Positions 12,920 to 24,029 of a DNA stretch of 64,000 nucleotides are shown one piece after another. The notes under the pieces are model-generated. The model searched no databases. It was not told the origin of the DNA and saw only the letters and a list, made by a program, of their open reading frames with translations. Location: contig CM054140.1 of NCBI GenBank assembly GCA_028751875.1, positions 13,471,771 through 13,535,770 of the forward strand. Direction: 5' to 3'. Position 1 is the stretch's first letter, and every line of letters begins with the position of its first letter. Both the position numbers and the translations under genes were made by a program. The DNA is from Rapana venosa. Lineage: Eukaryota; Mollusca; Gastropoda; Neogastropoda; Muricidae.

Positions 12920-13490
12920 ATTTATTCTGTCATATCGCGGACAATGAAATAAGCATGCACATGCTTTTTTACATCCTGTCCCAGTGTGTAAGGGGACGGG
13001 ATAGCTCAGTGGTCGGAGCACTCGCTTTCCCCCAGCCAAGTTAAGCAGCGTCGAGCGTGGTTACCACTTGGATGGGTGACCGTTTGCGCGCCTTGGCTTC
13101 AGTACAGTTTCCCCAGTTCACCCAGCTGTAAATGGGTACCTGCCCTCTTTAGGGTCAGGGAAGGTAAAGCAGCGAGGGAGAGGAGATGGGCGCCACCCTC
13201 AATATGCTGGCCCTAGAGAAGCTGAGGTCTCTGACACCTCGCTCCCCTACGACATAGGTTATGGGACTCTACCTACCTACCCCAGTGTGTATACAGTTTT
13301 ATCATCTGTTCCCCACCCGCACACAATGACCTGCTCTTCCAAAAAGCAAAACAGGTTTTAACATGTGCACAAGATGTTCTGCATGTGTTTGCACAAAGGA
13401 CCTTAGTTATAGTCTCATCTGAAGGACTTTTGGGGGGGTCTGGAGTCGGCACTGATGTCAACTCCTGGGGACATTATCTCCTTGAACGTT
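12920..13490 (-). mobile_element. S1-family SINE split by a nested S2 SINE
   Basis: The terminal S1 block (12920-12990) and the S1 body (13292-13490) are halves of one minus-strand copy. They are separated exactly by the S2 element at 12991-13280. The body includes the GACTATAACT motif, the CCAAAAGTCC segment and part of the head-proximal CTGGAGTCGGCACTGATG segment read in reverse. Confidence 0.85.
12991..13280 (+). mobile_element. S2-family tRNA/5S chimeric SINE, full length
   Basis: Starts with GGGACGGGATAGCTCAGTGG, a tRNA-like A box. From about 13036 to 13095 follows a segment very like the 5S rRNA internal control region: CCAAGTTAAGCAGCGTCGAGC, GGTTACCACTTGGATGGGTG and ACCG. A conserved 3' part follows, with CTCTTTAGGGTCAGGGAAGG and GGTTATGGGACTCT, and the copy ends in a short CTAC repeat. 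It is flanked by an 11-bp target-site duplication, CCCAGTGTGTA, at 12980-12990 and 13281-13291. It was probably transcribed by RNA polymerase III and moved by a LINE. Confidence 0.9.
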
Positions 13491-15811
13491 CTTCACCTGG
13501 CATGAGTTGCTACTGTTGAATTTGGCAATTCCCCAGTAACTAATTTCTAAAATGAATGCAGATAAAACTCTTGTGTGTTGTGTTTCAAACTTATTTCTAG
13601 ATAGTACTTTCAATATACAGTGAAACCGTGGGTGTTGTAAAAGATGGTATCATTTCACTTACAGTAATTTCAGACATATACGAGTTATTGTAAAATTATT
13701 GTGCTGTAGGGTATGTTTCTTCTGGAAATAGGTTGACATCTTTCAAGAAAATAATCCTAAGTTTACAACCATCTCTTAAAGCTGGATGCCACATTTACCA
13801 GTTTTATTTTCATGTTGCAAGCACTAAGAAAGGTGAAGCATAGACAAGCAAAGATCCTCACCATTTGCTCTGAAGTATGCCATCCTTTGGTTCCACCCTC
13901 CAGTAAGCAGTTGTGGCATCCGCGGCAAATGGAACCAGTGACAGTTTCCTGTGGACAGAGTCTACCATGAAATGCTGGCCCTAAGAAAAGTGACAGGAAA
14001 AGACAAAAAAGAAACAGATATAATCAGGAACAAATGGCTTAACTGCAGACAGACATACCAGCAAGAACAGACTAACCACATGGAAAAGGGCAAGCAGACT
14101 AGACAACTGACTTAGTATTTAGTAGTTTTGATTCTTGTACGAAACTGTTCTTGCATCAGACAGTATTAGGTTTGGGAACCTTGTAACAATTCTGAGATAG
14201 GAGAAGATCATGGTATTTTGATAAACATGCCTATCACCACTCACTCCTCTTGCTTTTGTTTCCCCATGATATTCATATAACTCAGATTTCTGTGTGCTGC
14301 ACACAATTTTGCTACATCTCTGTACAATTCTATTCAATGCAGTTTTGTATGAACTTTTAAATATCCAGACTAACAAATAAAAATGAAATGGGAGATAAAA
14401 TCTTTTTAAAAATCGCGTGTGTTAACTTGGAGATTTCAAAGTTAAAAAAAAAAAAAAAAAAAGATACAGGACTGGCATTTCTTATTTAAAAGGATGTATT
14501 TGCCGTAAAATGAAGTTATCAATGACTGTTCCTAGATACTTTCATGCACATACTCCACTTGCATTCAGTGAATAAAAAGATATGGAATATGAATTGTGTC
14601 CTTATGAAAATGTTGCATTTGTTTTGTTTACACCATGGAGAAAAATAAACTTGCTTAGAATACAGTGTGTCAATTGACAGATCTTCGAGAGCAGTGTCAT
14701 CAGAGTATTTCATCAAGAGGGTGGTAGGCCTATCAGATTTAGGGCAATCATTTGTATTAAGAATGCAGGGCATCAGTGACAAAACTACCATGTGAGGAAC
14801 CAGTGAAGTTAATTTTTACACTGGATATTATATTTTGAAAGTGGACAGACTCGGATTGCATTCAGTAATAATACACATTAAACAAAATCCATTGAATAAG
14901 TTGAGGGCAGACGTTCATAAACAAAGTTTCAGGGACAGCAGAAAGGGTTGAGAAAGTACACCAAATATGTATAAAAGAATCAGTTTTTTTCCCTTCTGAA
15001 TATAGGTCTGATTCAGCGAAGTGATTGTAGCATAATTAGTGCCCCCGTTTAATTATATGCAAACAGGTAAGGATCTGCATTTTATGTGTGTTGGAGGGGG
15101 GGGGGGGGAGTCAGTGTAATGAGGTGAGAATGGAGGGAAAAAATGTTGACAAGGTGGAAAATGTGGCTGGGGTCTGGAAGCTGCCCTGGGGAAGAGTTTT
15201 ATATTTTTACATCTGAAAATCCACATTTTCATTAAAATAGGGAACTTTTGTAACAAGTTCTGCTGAGCTTAATCCTTCTTTGCTCCATCTCTAAATTATA
15301 AAATTGTAAACTAAATTTTTGAAGGGCTTAGATTTATCTTTTACACTTCAAGATATTCTTTCATAGCTGGGAATCTGTGTTTACAGCGCCTGCTAAAGTC
15401 TGGACACAGCATTAGGTATTCTTCTGTGATGTTTTGTTTATATGAATGGCTTGAAATCCACAGGAAATTATTAATGAGATAATTATCTAAAATAGCTGAT
15501 GGGAGTCAAACGGTGCATTTAAAAAAAAAGCATGTAATCCTCTTTCTGGTGACATTCACATTTCAACATGTGTTGACTGACCTATAAACTCAGTGAAACA
15601 GACTATGAGAATGCTTGTTCAGGTGCCTCTGACAAATGGAAAGCTTGGCAAATAGACTAACAAAATGGATTTGACTTGTATGCGAAGATACTGGATTGGA
15701 ATTGATCAATGCGAGAACAGCTTGTGATCCTTGAAGCCAAAGAATCAACACACACATACATGCACACATGTATTTATACCCTAAAATTTTCTCAACAGAT
15801 TTTAACTGACC
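13491..15811. other. Non-genic DNA, nothing recognised
   Basis: No exon, tandem array or mobile element was recognised over this stretch. A poly-A run lies at about 14443-14462 and a G run at about 15097-15108. Small open frames on both strands lack splice or family support. Confidence 0.45.
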
Positions 15812-16110
15812 TAAATCTTGGCGGCATCTGGTGAATTAAGGGTGGGGATTTTTACGATCTCCAAAGGTGAACTTCGAGTGCAGACCTGCCAGTGATTAAA
15901 ATTCCTTCGTGTATACATGTACACATGCAGAAAACCAAATAAGTATGTTGAAGACCCCATAATTCATGTCCAGGTTTGGTAGGTTATGGAAACATACATC
16001 CCCAAAGTCGGAATGCGGCTATCAATGGTGGTAAAAACGGTCCCATACGCAAAATCTCATCACTGGTGAACCTTGGAGCTCTAGCCAAGGAATGGAGGAA
16101 AAAAGCTCTA
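15812..16110 (+). mobile_element. S3-family SINE
   Basis: Contains the S3 central domain: GGTGAATTAAGGGTGGGG, a CAGACCTGCCAGTG segment, GTACACATGCAGAAAA and GGTTATGGAAACATACATCC. It continues through AAGTCGGAATGCGGCTATC to GGAGCTCTAGCCAAGG. The tRNA-like head is truncated here but present in the copy starting at 30362. The 563-codon minus-strand frame of the neighbouring minisatellite runs into this SINE and ends in it. Confidence 0.8.
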
Positions 16111-16282
16111 AAAGCAATGGTCCTGGAGACGGTTAAAAATAAAGGCAGGATTCCACCAAAAGGCAGACGACTTTCTCCTCTGTATGATGCTTTCAAAACT
16201 ATAGGAAGGCCTGTCATTAAGAGATGCACGTTTGCTAGGAAAATAATAAGATGGACAGCTAGATTACAATAGTACCTGATTT

Positions 16283-17845
16283 CTTTTTGTTGACTGGTGT
16301 GATCTTCCAGTTCCTGGTGATCGTTGACTTGGTGACTGGTCAGTACTTGGTGACGGATTTGTGATCTTCCAGTACTTGGTGACGGATTTGTGATCTTCCA
16401 GTACTTGGTGACGTTACTTGTGAGATCTGCCAGTACCTGGTGACGTTTAACTTGTGTGATCTTCCAGTACTGGGTGACGTTTGACTTGACGTGTGATCTT
16501 CCAGTACTGGGTGACGTTTGACTTGACGTGTGATCTTCCAGTACTGGGCGACGTTTGACTTGACGTGTGATCTTCCAGTACCTGGTGACGTTTGACTTGA
16601 TGTGTGATCTTCCAATACTTGGTGACGTTTTGACTTGTGTGATCTTCCAATACTTGGTGACGTTTGACTTGATGTGTGATCTTCCAGTACTTGGTGACGT
16701 TTGACTTGATGTGTGATCTTCCAATACTTGGTGACGTTTTGACTTGACGTGTGATCTTCCAGTACTTGGTGACGTTTGACTTGTGTGATCTTCCAGTACT
16801 TGGTGACGTTTGACTTGATGTGTGATCTTCCAGTACTTGGTGACGTTTTGACTTGATGTGATCTTCCAGTACTTGGTAACGTTTTGACTTGACGTGTGAT
16901 CTTCCAGTACTTGGTGACGTTTTGACTTAATGTGATCTTCCAGTACTTGGTGACGTTTTGACTTGATGTGTGATCTTCCAGTACTTGGTGACGTTTTGAC
17001 TTGATGTGTGATCTTCCAGTACTTGGTGACGTTTGACTTGTGATCTTCCAGTACTTGGTGACGTTTTGACTTGATGTGTGATCTTCCAGTACTTGGTGAC
17101 GTTTGACTTGTGATCTTCCAGTACTTGGTGACGTTTTGACTTGACGTGTGATCTTCCAGTACTTGGTGACGTTTTGACTTGACGTGTGATCTTCCAGTCC
17201 TTGGTGACGTTTTGACCTGACGTGTGATCTTCCAGTCCTTGGTGACGTTTGACTTGTGTGATCTTCCAGTATTTGGTGACGTTTGACTTGTGTGATCTTC
17301 CAGTACTTGGTGACGTTTTGACTTGATGTGTGATCTTCCAGTACTTGGTGACGTTTTGACTTGACGTGTGATCTTCCAGTACTTGGTGACGTTTGACTTG
17401 TGTGATCTTCCAGTACTTGGTGACGTTTTGACTTGTGTGATCTTCCAGTACTTGGTGACGTTTGACTTGATGTGTGATCTTCCAGTACTTGGTGACGTTT
17501 TGACTCGATGTGTGATCTTCCAATACTTGGTAACGTTTGACTTGTGTGATCTTCCTTTACTTGGTGACGTTTGACTTGTGTGATCTTCCAGTACTTGGTG
17601 ACGTTTGACTTGTGTGATCTTCCAGTACTTGGTGACGTTTGACTTGATGTGTGATCTTCCAGTACTTGGTGACATTTGACTTGATGTGTGATCTGCCAGT
17701 ACTTGGTGACGTTTGACTTGTTACGTTTGGCTAGTTAACTGGCGACGGTGGCGTTTGGCTTGTTGACTGGTGACGTTTGGCTTGTTGACTGGTGACGTTT
17801 GGCTTGTTGACTCAAGTGATCTGCCAGTACCCAACATTTGACTTG
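16283..17845 (-). repeat. Large minisatellite, 34-39 bp unit, about 40 copies
   Basis: On the plus strand the unit is GTGATCTTCCAGTACTTGG then TGACGTTTGACTTGT. Length variants arise from T3 versus T4 in the GACGTTT run and from an optional ATGT or ACGT after CTTG, giving 34-39 bp. Units toward 16300-16600 are the most diverged. At 17725-17820 the array changes to a shorter unit, TTGTTGACTGGTGACGTTTG. The minus strand stays open for 563 codons (17675-15984) and shorter runs are open in the other frames, because the unit lacks stop codons and is not a multiple of three. This is repeat translation, not evidence of a gene. Confidence 0.95.
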
Positions 17846-18174
17846 AATGAAACCATCACATATATGGCATATGGTACATCATTCTAAACTGATGAAAAAA
17901 CACCTTAAAAATATTCTTGCTTACAAAAAACTAGACAGTACTATAAACTAAGACCAAATGTATGGAATACTAAATATTCTCAAATTCAACATGCTGTTGT
18001 TCTAGACCCCTTTCAATCCACTAGTTATTTTTGATTGCCCAATACTTGCTGACCTGTATTAAGTTATATATTCAGCTCCTGTAAGACCTCTACTGTAGAT
18101 AGTTGGGGTGTGTACTGGTGTTACTGCGTGTGTCTATATCAAGTAGTGAATGGACAGACTTTTTGGGGGTAGTT
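17846..18174. other. Non-genic DNA, nothing recognised
   Basis: Short AT-rich stretch between the minisatellite and SINE fragments. No coding or structural signal was seen. Confidence 0.45.
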
Positions 18175-18262
18175 CCTTGCCTAGAATTCTTAAGTTCACC
18201 GATGGTTGAGATTTTGCATGTGTTTACCCCCATTAAGGTAGCCACATTCCAACATCCGGGAT
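18175..18262 (-). mobile_element. S3-family SINE fragment
   Basis: Read in reverse this gives the S3 segment CATCCCGGATGTTGGAATGT, GGCTACCTTAATGGGGG and a degraded CAAAATCTCAACCATCGGTGAA stretch. It is a piece of the S3 3' domain seen more fully at 30857-30935 and 59968-60090. Confidence 0.7.
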
Positions 18263-18274
18263 GTGTAAACAAAC

Positions 18275-18553
18275 ACCAGTGTGCATTTTATTTTTAACTG
18301 TCACCTGATCCTACAAGCACGCAATAGCCTACTTGTTCAAAAGGGAGAAGGGGTTGCAACGTGTGCACAAGATGTTCATGTATTGACACATGGGACCTGG
18401 TTTATTGTCTCTCTTAAGGACTCTGGGGTGTGGAGCGGAACTGATGTTAACTAAAAAGGAAGACAATCCCTTCGATAGAGCATCATAGCAGTGGATCAAC
18501 CCTGGCAGTCAGATTGCAAGTTGAGCACTTACCACTAGGCTATCCCATCCCTG
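18275..18553 (-). mobile_element. S1-family SINE, near full length
   Basis: Minus-strand copy that keeps the tRNA-like head. In reverse it begins CAGGGATGGGATAGCCTAGTGG, followed by a region where the B box is degraded, then the CAACATCAGTTCCGCTCCAC-like linker and the S1 body. Divergence from the young copies is high. Confidence 0.75.
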
Positions 18554-19256
18554 TACATCACACAATAGGGAAACATTCCTAGGCACACACAAAAACCCAG
18601 CAAAAATAAACCCCAACAACAACAAAATATTTATAAGAAAATAATGACTTACAAAAATGACATTTAAGGGTTAAATCAGGGAAGAGCTGTCAAAGGAAAG
18701 CAGAAATTTAAAAAGGAACAGGTATGAAAGACCAAACCTCTCTTTAAATTAAGACTATACACACACAATCCACAAATTAAAGCAATAATGGACAGAAACA
18801 ACTATGAACAAATGACAAGAGACTGTCAAAGACAGACCTAAAAAAGTATCAGTATCTAGTCGGAAATTTCAGACAAAATATGTCTACATACAAATGAGCA
18901 AGTAATATCAAAAATGGTCAAACAATGCATACTTCTTAGAAAACACTGGTCACAGCAGCTGCCTCACACAGATCACCGAACACCAGATTCCAGTCCCCAG
19001 AGACCCTGAAAGCACAGTCTTCATCAGTAATACTGAACACTCCTACAGCCTCCTTAGCTCCTAACATTACAATGTTTTGATTTCACCACTTCACAATAAC
19101 TCAATCCACAACTGTTCTTTACCAAGCCTTTCACATTTAAACTTATTTGAATCAAATTCTACTGCAGTCAATTTACGATGTTAAAGTATGTAAACATACA
19201 GTAAATGAGTAATGGACAATGGAACAGCTTTCATTAAGTAGAATATATATCTTTAC
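18554..19256. other. Non-genic DNA, nothing recognised
   Basis: A-rich sequence upstream of the LINE fragment. No gene or repeat unit was recognised. Confidence 0.45.
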
Positions 19257-19910
19257 ATGATGATAGAATTCGGCAATACGTCAGTTCCTTTGTCCAACTC
19301 TGTGAAGTATTTAGGAGTAGTTCTTGACAACACACTCTCTATGAAAAAATTCATCACCCAGACCTGCCAGTCTTGCTACTATCAATTACGACGCATAAGC
19401 GCGATTCGCAAGTATCTGTCCACTGATGCAACTTCTAAGCTTGTCACATCTTTCATTCTTTCACGTTTAGACTACTGTAATTCTCTTTTGGCTGGCCTAC
19501 CAGCATCATCTATCCACTCTCTTCAACGCATACAAAACTCTGCAGCTCGACTGGTCCTAAGAAAGAAAAAATCTGAACACATCACTCCTCTTCTGCGATC
19601 TCTTCACTGGTTGCCTGTCTCACAAAGACTGGAGTATAAAATCAATACCCTCTGTTTCAAATGTCTCCACAAATCTGCACCCTCTTATCTCTGTAACTGT
19701 CTTCACCTGTACACTCCATCTCGTTCCCTTCGTTCAGCCGCAGATACTTTGTGCTTTCGAACACCCAGATTCAAACAAACCACTGTTGGCCGTCGCTCCT
19801 TCTCTGTTTCTGGTCCATCCACCTGGAATGACCTCCCTCTTTCACTTCGTCAAAAGCCTTCACTTGATTCCTTCAAATCCAGCCTCAAAACACACTTATT
19901 TCCTACCTGA
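19257..19910 (+). CDS. LINE reverse transcriptase C-terminal fragment (217 aa)
   Basis: An intact frame encoding the C-terminal part of a CR1/L2-like non-LTR retrotransposon polyprotein. Visible landmarks in order are YLGVVLDNTLSM near residue 19, SRLDYCNSLLAGLP near 70-83, LQRIQNSAARLV near 89-100, LHWLPVSQRLEYKI near 116-129, APSYL near 140, and FSVSGPSTWNDLP near 182-194 before a KTHLFPT end. These follow the palm and thumb of the enzyme in this superfamily; the YxDD catalytic part and the endonuclease are missing. The first ATG is only where the surviving frame begins. It is a 5'-truncated insertion that has kept its frame, so it is probably recent, but it cannot encode a working enzyme. 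Confidence 0.9.
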   Translation: MMIEFGNTSVPLSNSVKYLGVVLDNTLSMKKFITQTCQSCYYQLRRISAIRKYLSTDATSKLVTSFILSRLDYCNSLLAGLPASSIHSLQRIQNSAARLVLRKKKSEHITPLLRSLHWLPVSQRLEYKINTLCFKCLHKSAPSYLCNCLHLYTPSRSLRSAADTLCFRTPRFKQTTVGRRSFSVSGPSTWNDLPLSLRQKPSLDSFKSSLKTHLFPT

Positions 19911-19980
19911 GACTTTCCCCCCACATATCTGTCCCTAATTTTCAACAACATCTTTCACCTTCTAAGTGTTGTTCTGTGTG

Positions 19981-20024
<44 letters not shown>

Positions 20025-20180
20025 TGCGTGTGCGTGCGTAGTGCGCGCGCATGGATTTGAAATCTGTTGAAGGAGAGTTGCATGCCTGTAAATGATTGAG
20101 TGCAAGCGCTTCGATTTGTTTGTTTTCTACAAGATTCAGCGCTATATAAATTTCATATATTATTATTATTATTATTATCT
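19257..20180 (+). mobile_element. 5'-truncated CR1/L2-like LINE with 3' tail
   Basis: The coding fragment is followed by a 3' UTR with a GT microsatellite at about 19976-20040, then ATGATTGAGTGCAAGCGCTTCG, CAGCGCTATATAAATTTCAT and a terminal ATT repeat. The tail block recurs at 12076-12183 and 50933-51050. A tail of short tandem repeats is typical of this LINE group. Confidence 0.88.
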
Positions 20181-20284
20181 ACAAAGAGGCTCTTCTTTCA
20201 ACATGACACTTTTCAGTTATAACAGCAGGTACCCAAAACCACTTTACAGGTAAAAAGCTAAGCAAGGCATATTCCAGGAGATTG

Positions 20285-20360
20285 AGCGAAAATGTGTTAC
20301 GCTGCCGTTAAAGTGCCTGACAAGTCAGGCCCAGTGCATCCGACTTCGGTATGATTTTGT
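20285..20360 (-). repeat. R4 repeat fragment
   Basis: Read in reverse: CCGAAGTCGGATGCACTGGG, CCTGACTTGTCAGGCACTTT, AACGGCAGCGTAACACA and TTTTCGCTCA. The same block is at 28250-28382 (+) and 49615-49745 (-). This copy lacks the GAC/GAA tail. Confidence 0.75.
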
Positions 20361-20716
20361 ACGTTTTACTTTTAGCTAAATATTAAACTTAATCCTGTAT
20401 AATGAAGCAGCTCAATTACAACTATTTTTCAACATGAACTTACCCATGCAATTATCTTGAGAGGTCCCAAAGATGTTAGTCGCCATGGTCTGGAGATGAG
20501 AGGTCCCAAAGACGATTAGTCACTCTGGCCCGAGATCTTGACAGGGTCCCCAAGATGACAGTCAGCCTCTTCCAGAGACCATTCTAAACTCCCATATGAT
20601 CCACATGATGATTTTAACCAACAGATTAGGGCCTGTGTGAAAAAGTATAGGATAGAGGGACCAAGATGGTCAGTTCAGGAATTACTTCAGAAATGTGAAC
20701 AAATGACAAATCAATC
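20361..20716. other. Non-genic DNA with a short direct repeat
   Basis: An imperfect direct repeat with GAGAGGTCCCAAAGATG and GTTAGTC lies at about 20459-20525. No gene was seen. Confidence 0.45.
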
Positions 20717-20931
20717 CCTCCTTCAGATGAGACTATAAACCGGTCCCGAGTGCGAACGCACGCAGAACATCTTGCGCACACGTTAAATCCTGTTCTGCTT
20801 TTCGTAAGAGTAGGCCATTGTGTGCCGGTGGGAACAGATGACAGAATTTACACAACTTCATACACACGGGGACTGGATGTAAAAAAGCACATGAGTGCTT
20901 ATTCCATTATCCTCGATAAAAAAAAAAAAAA
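20717..20931 (+). mobile_element. S1-family SINE, 5'-truncated, young
   Basis: Closely matches the other young S1 copies from CAGATGAGACTATAAACCGG to CATTATCCTCGATAAAA. It ends in a run of about 14 A, as expected for LINE-driven retroposition. The tRNA-like head is absent. Confidence 0.9.
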
Positions 20932-20944
20932 ATGAGTACTTGCA

Positions 20945-21092
20945 TTTCCCTTTGTTACTGCGCCACTGCCTTTGTTGCTGTGCCGTTGTCCTGTCGCTGT
21001 GCCGTTGTCCTTGTCACTGTTCCACTGCCTTGTCGCTGTGTCATTGTCCTTGTCACTGTGTCATTGCCTTTGTCACTGTGCCACTGCCTTTG
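20945..21092 (+). repeat. Degenerate 18-20 bp tandem repeat
   Basis: Repeats of GCCTTTGTCACTGTGCCATT with substitutions (CCGTTGTCC, CTGTCGCTG) follow directly after the A tail of the SINE. About seven units are visible. Confidence 0.8.
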
Positions 21093-21989
21093 TAGATGGT
21101 TTTCCATGACACCAAGATCACTGTTACACCAGGATTGCTTTCCTTTGCGATCTTGAAAGACCTTTCCCCCTTTCTTTTGAAGATTTTGGGAAGATTTTAT
21201 TTAATGGTTTATTGTTTAGGTGGGGGGATTTTTTTGGGGGTTAGGAGGGGCGTTGGTTTTTCTAATGTTTAGAAAGTCTATGTTTAGTTTTATTCACTTT
21301 GTTTTATTCTATCTAATTTTTTTGTTTTACGCAAGGTTTGTTTAGTTTTTACTTATTTTTATCCTACTTTTTGTTTATTTTGTTTTTTAATTTAATTCTA
21401 TCTAAATTTTTGGTTTTACACTTTTCTTTAGATTTTATATCTTACCTTCTACTTTAACTCCTTTTATCCTACTGTTTTAAAGTTTATTTGGTTTTATTTA
21501 ACTCCCCTCCTTTCTAAAATGTTTGAGTCGCAAGGAGTTCTTATGCAATCCAAAGTTTGGTGTCCAGTGATCAGTGGAGGAAAACAACAGGGCAGTTGTC
21601 TCAGAAAAAAACCCAAGCCTGGCACAGAAATTTGGGAGCAAAATTTGATTTGAGCTGGAAAAAGGGGCCACTGAAGTCACTTCCTTTGTGTGCACTGCAT
21701 ACATGTTTTCCACAGATCCTCTTTTCCTGGACACGCCCATGAACAGGTTATGGAAGGCAAAAACTGCGCATCCAACGGCTTTGAATCTCTACCTCTTCAG
21801 GCGTTCAACTCCTTGTGAAGACGTGGATTTTCTGCCATTGCTCTCTGCTCTTCAATTGAGAACCCCATTGAAGTTTCTAGATGAAGTCCAAAAGATTCCA
21901 GACCGTAAAAAAAAATGTGTTGAAAATTTCTTTCGTGTTCAAGCTCCATTCTACAGGATCCATGTAGTGGCCTTTAAGGAAGTTCCGCT
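21093..21989 (+). other. Unidentified stretch with an open frame
   Basis: 21150-21510 is T-rich and non-coding. A 122-codon plus-strand frame runs from 21688 to 22056 and has a mixed, protein-like composition, including a DVDFLPLLSALQLRTPLKFL stretch and a FRVQAPFYRIHVVAFKEVP stretch. I recognise no family. It runs into the satellite array at 21990 and has no clear splice sites, so it could be an exon, a pseudogene piece or chance. Confidence 0.25.
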
Positions 21990-22955
21990 AACAGGGATAA
22001 CAGAATATCACCACTCTGAAGACTTGCCTCCAAGAAAACTGCTGGCAACAGGATAATATCCCCATTCTGTAAACTAAGACCTCACAACGGGATAACAATA
22101 TCCCCATTCTGAAAACCAAGACCTCACAACGGGACAACAGAATATCCCCATTCTGAAAACCAAGACCTCACAACGGGACAACAGAATATCCCCATTCTGA
22201 AAACTAAGACCTCACAACCAGACAACAGAATATCCCCATTCTGAAAACTAAGACCTCACAACGGGATAATAGAATATCCCCATTCTGAAAGCTATGGGAT
22301 AACAGAATATCCCCATTCTGACCTCACAATGGGATAACAGAATATCCCCATTCTGAAAAGTATGACCTCACAATGGGATAACAGAATATCCCCATTCTGA
22401 CCTCACAATGGGATAACAGAATATCCCCATTCTGAAAACTAAAACTTCACAAAAAGACAACAGAATATCCCCATTATGAAAACTAAAACCTCACAATGGG
22501 ACAACAGAATATCCCCATTTTGAAAACTAAGACCTAACAATGGGATAACAGAATATCCCCATTCTGAAAACCGACAACAGAATATCCCATTTCTGAAAAC
22601 TAAGACCTAACAATGGGATAACAGAATATCCCCATTCTGAAAACCGACAACAGAATATCCCCATTATGAAAACTAAGACCTCACAACAAGATAAATGAAT
22701 ATACCCATTCTGAAAGCTAAGACCTAACACAATGGGATAAAAGAATATCCCCATTCTGAAAACCAAGACCTAACAATGGGATAAAAGAATATCCCCATTC
22801 TGAAAACCAAGACCTAACAATGGGATAAAAGAATATCCCCATTCTGAAAACCAAGACCTAACAACGGGATAAAAGAATATCCCCATTCTGAAAACCAAGA
22901 CCTAACCATGGGATAATAGAATATATCCCCATTCTGAAAGCTATTCTCACATCCC
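21990..22955 (+). repeat. Satellite-like array, about 42-bp unit, over 20 copies
   Basis: The unit is GGGATAACAGAATATCCCC, then ATTCTGAAAACTAAGACCTCACAAC. Length varies because some units drop the AAAACTAAGACC segment. GGGATA and TATCCC inside each unit are inverted and could form a 6-bp stem over a six-base loop. Units at 22730-22920 are nearly identical to each other, so that end was homogenised most recently. Confidence 0.93.
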
Positions 22956-23111
22956 AGGTCCTAAGGAAACGAAGCCCTTCAGGGCCTTTTTGAAGTATTC
23001 CCATATATATATTATATATCCTCTATTCTCTCCTTTTGCAACACTAACAGGCACCTTGACAACAAGAAAAAAATCACATGTGGATCATACATGTATGCAT
23101 GTTCAGAGGTC

Positions 23112-23164
23112 TCATCTCACGGCATCAGCAATGGCCATAAGGTTGTTGGTGAGAAGTTCCAAGA
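23112..23164 (-). CDS. Terminal coding exon of an unidentified gene
   Basis: A good acceptor, TTTTCTGTCTCTCGGCAG, is followed by a short frame ending in TGA at 23114-23112. Joined to the exon at 24089-24030 the split codon becomes Val, and the C-terminus reads VLELLTNNLMAIADAVR. This is a helical, leucine-rich end. Phase and splice signals match the preceding exon, which is the main support. The family is not recognised. Confidence 0.5.
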
Positions 23165-23230
23165 CTGCCGAGAGACAGAAAACATAGTTAAGCAATATAT
23201 GACATTGTCTAATTAAAGACAACTTCTGTA

Positions 23231-23231
23231 T

Positions 23232-23320
<89 letters not shown>
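23231..23320. repeat. (GA)n microsatellite
   Basis: Nearly pure GA repeat, interrupted by a few GAGGAGA steps. In the minus-strand gene it would lie in the last intron, just upstream of the terminal exon. Confidence 0.95.
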
Positions 23321-23324
<4 letters not shown>

Positions 23325-24029
23325 TGGATAATTTTGAATGAATTGTTTGTATTCAGTGGAAAGAATAAGCACAATAGTCAATGCTGGCTTTTTAAAAAAA
23401 ATAATCCAACCCTCGGTCAAAATAAGTCAACTAATCAATCAAGCAACCAACTGATCAAATATATCAAGAATTTAAGGAAAAAAACAATTTATAATCTGAA
23501 GAAAAAAAGAGTCACATAGTAACATACACAGAACAGATACCAAAAAGGAGGGAAACAAGGAGGGGAAAAAAGAGTATAAAGTTGTGTGTGTGTGCTTGAA
23601 GATAAATGTTATATCCCCTTTCTTCATGGTGTGTGTGTGTTATTATGTCTTAAGTACATTACACACAGGACCTCGATTTATTTCTCATCCAAAAATGGCA
23701 GACCACCACTGGGGGTAAGTTGGGATTCAGATGGAAATCAAGTACGCAATCCATGTGAAAGATTGTCGCTTCACCACGACACAAACCAATATCTAGATTC
23801 AGGGTTCCTGAATATTTTATCGACTGCTTAAAATTTTTCAAAAAAAACCCTGTAAAAGCAGCGACTTATCTGAGATTATGATTAAACCAAATCATGCGAT
23901 TCAGCTGTGCTGCCCGACTAGGATGATATCTACAAAGAATAAGTTATGCTGGATAGTTTGATTTTAAACTAAACATTAGACATAAACTACTTAAACTAAT
24001 GACTTGACATGAGCAAGATTCTGCCTTAC

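Noticed and set aside
13036..13095. Possible 5S rRNA gene
   Set aside because: Only the internal promoter segment matches; it is embedded in a SINE with a target duplication and repeated three more times in the window.
15984..17675. 563-codon minus-strand open frame
   Set aside because: It is the translation of a non-multiple-of-three minisatellite that lacks stop codons on that strand; other frames are also open, and the frame runs out into a SINE.
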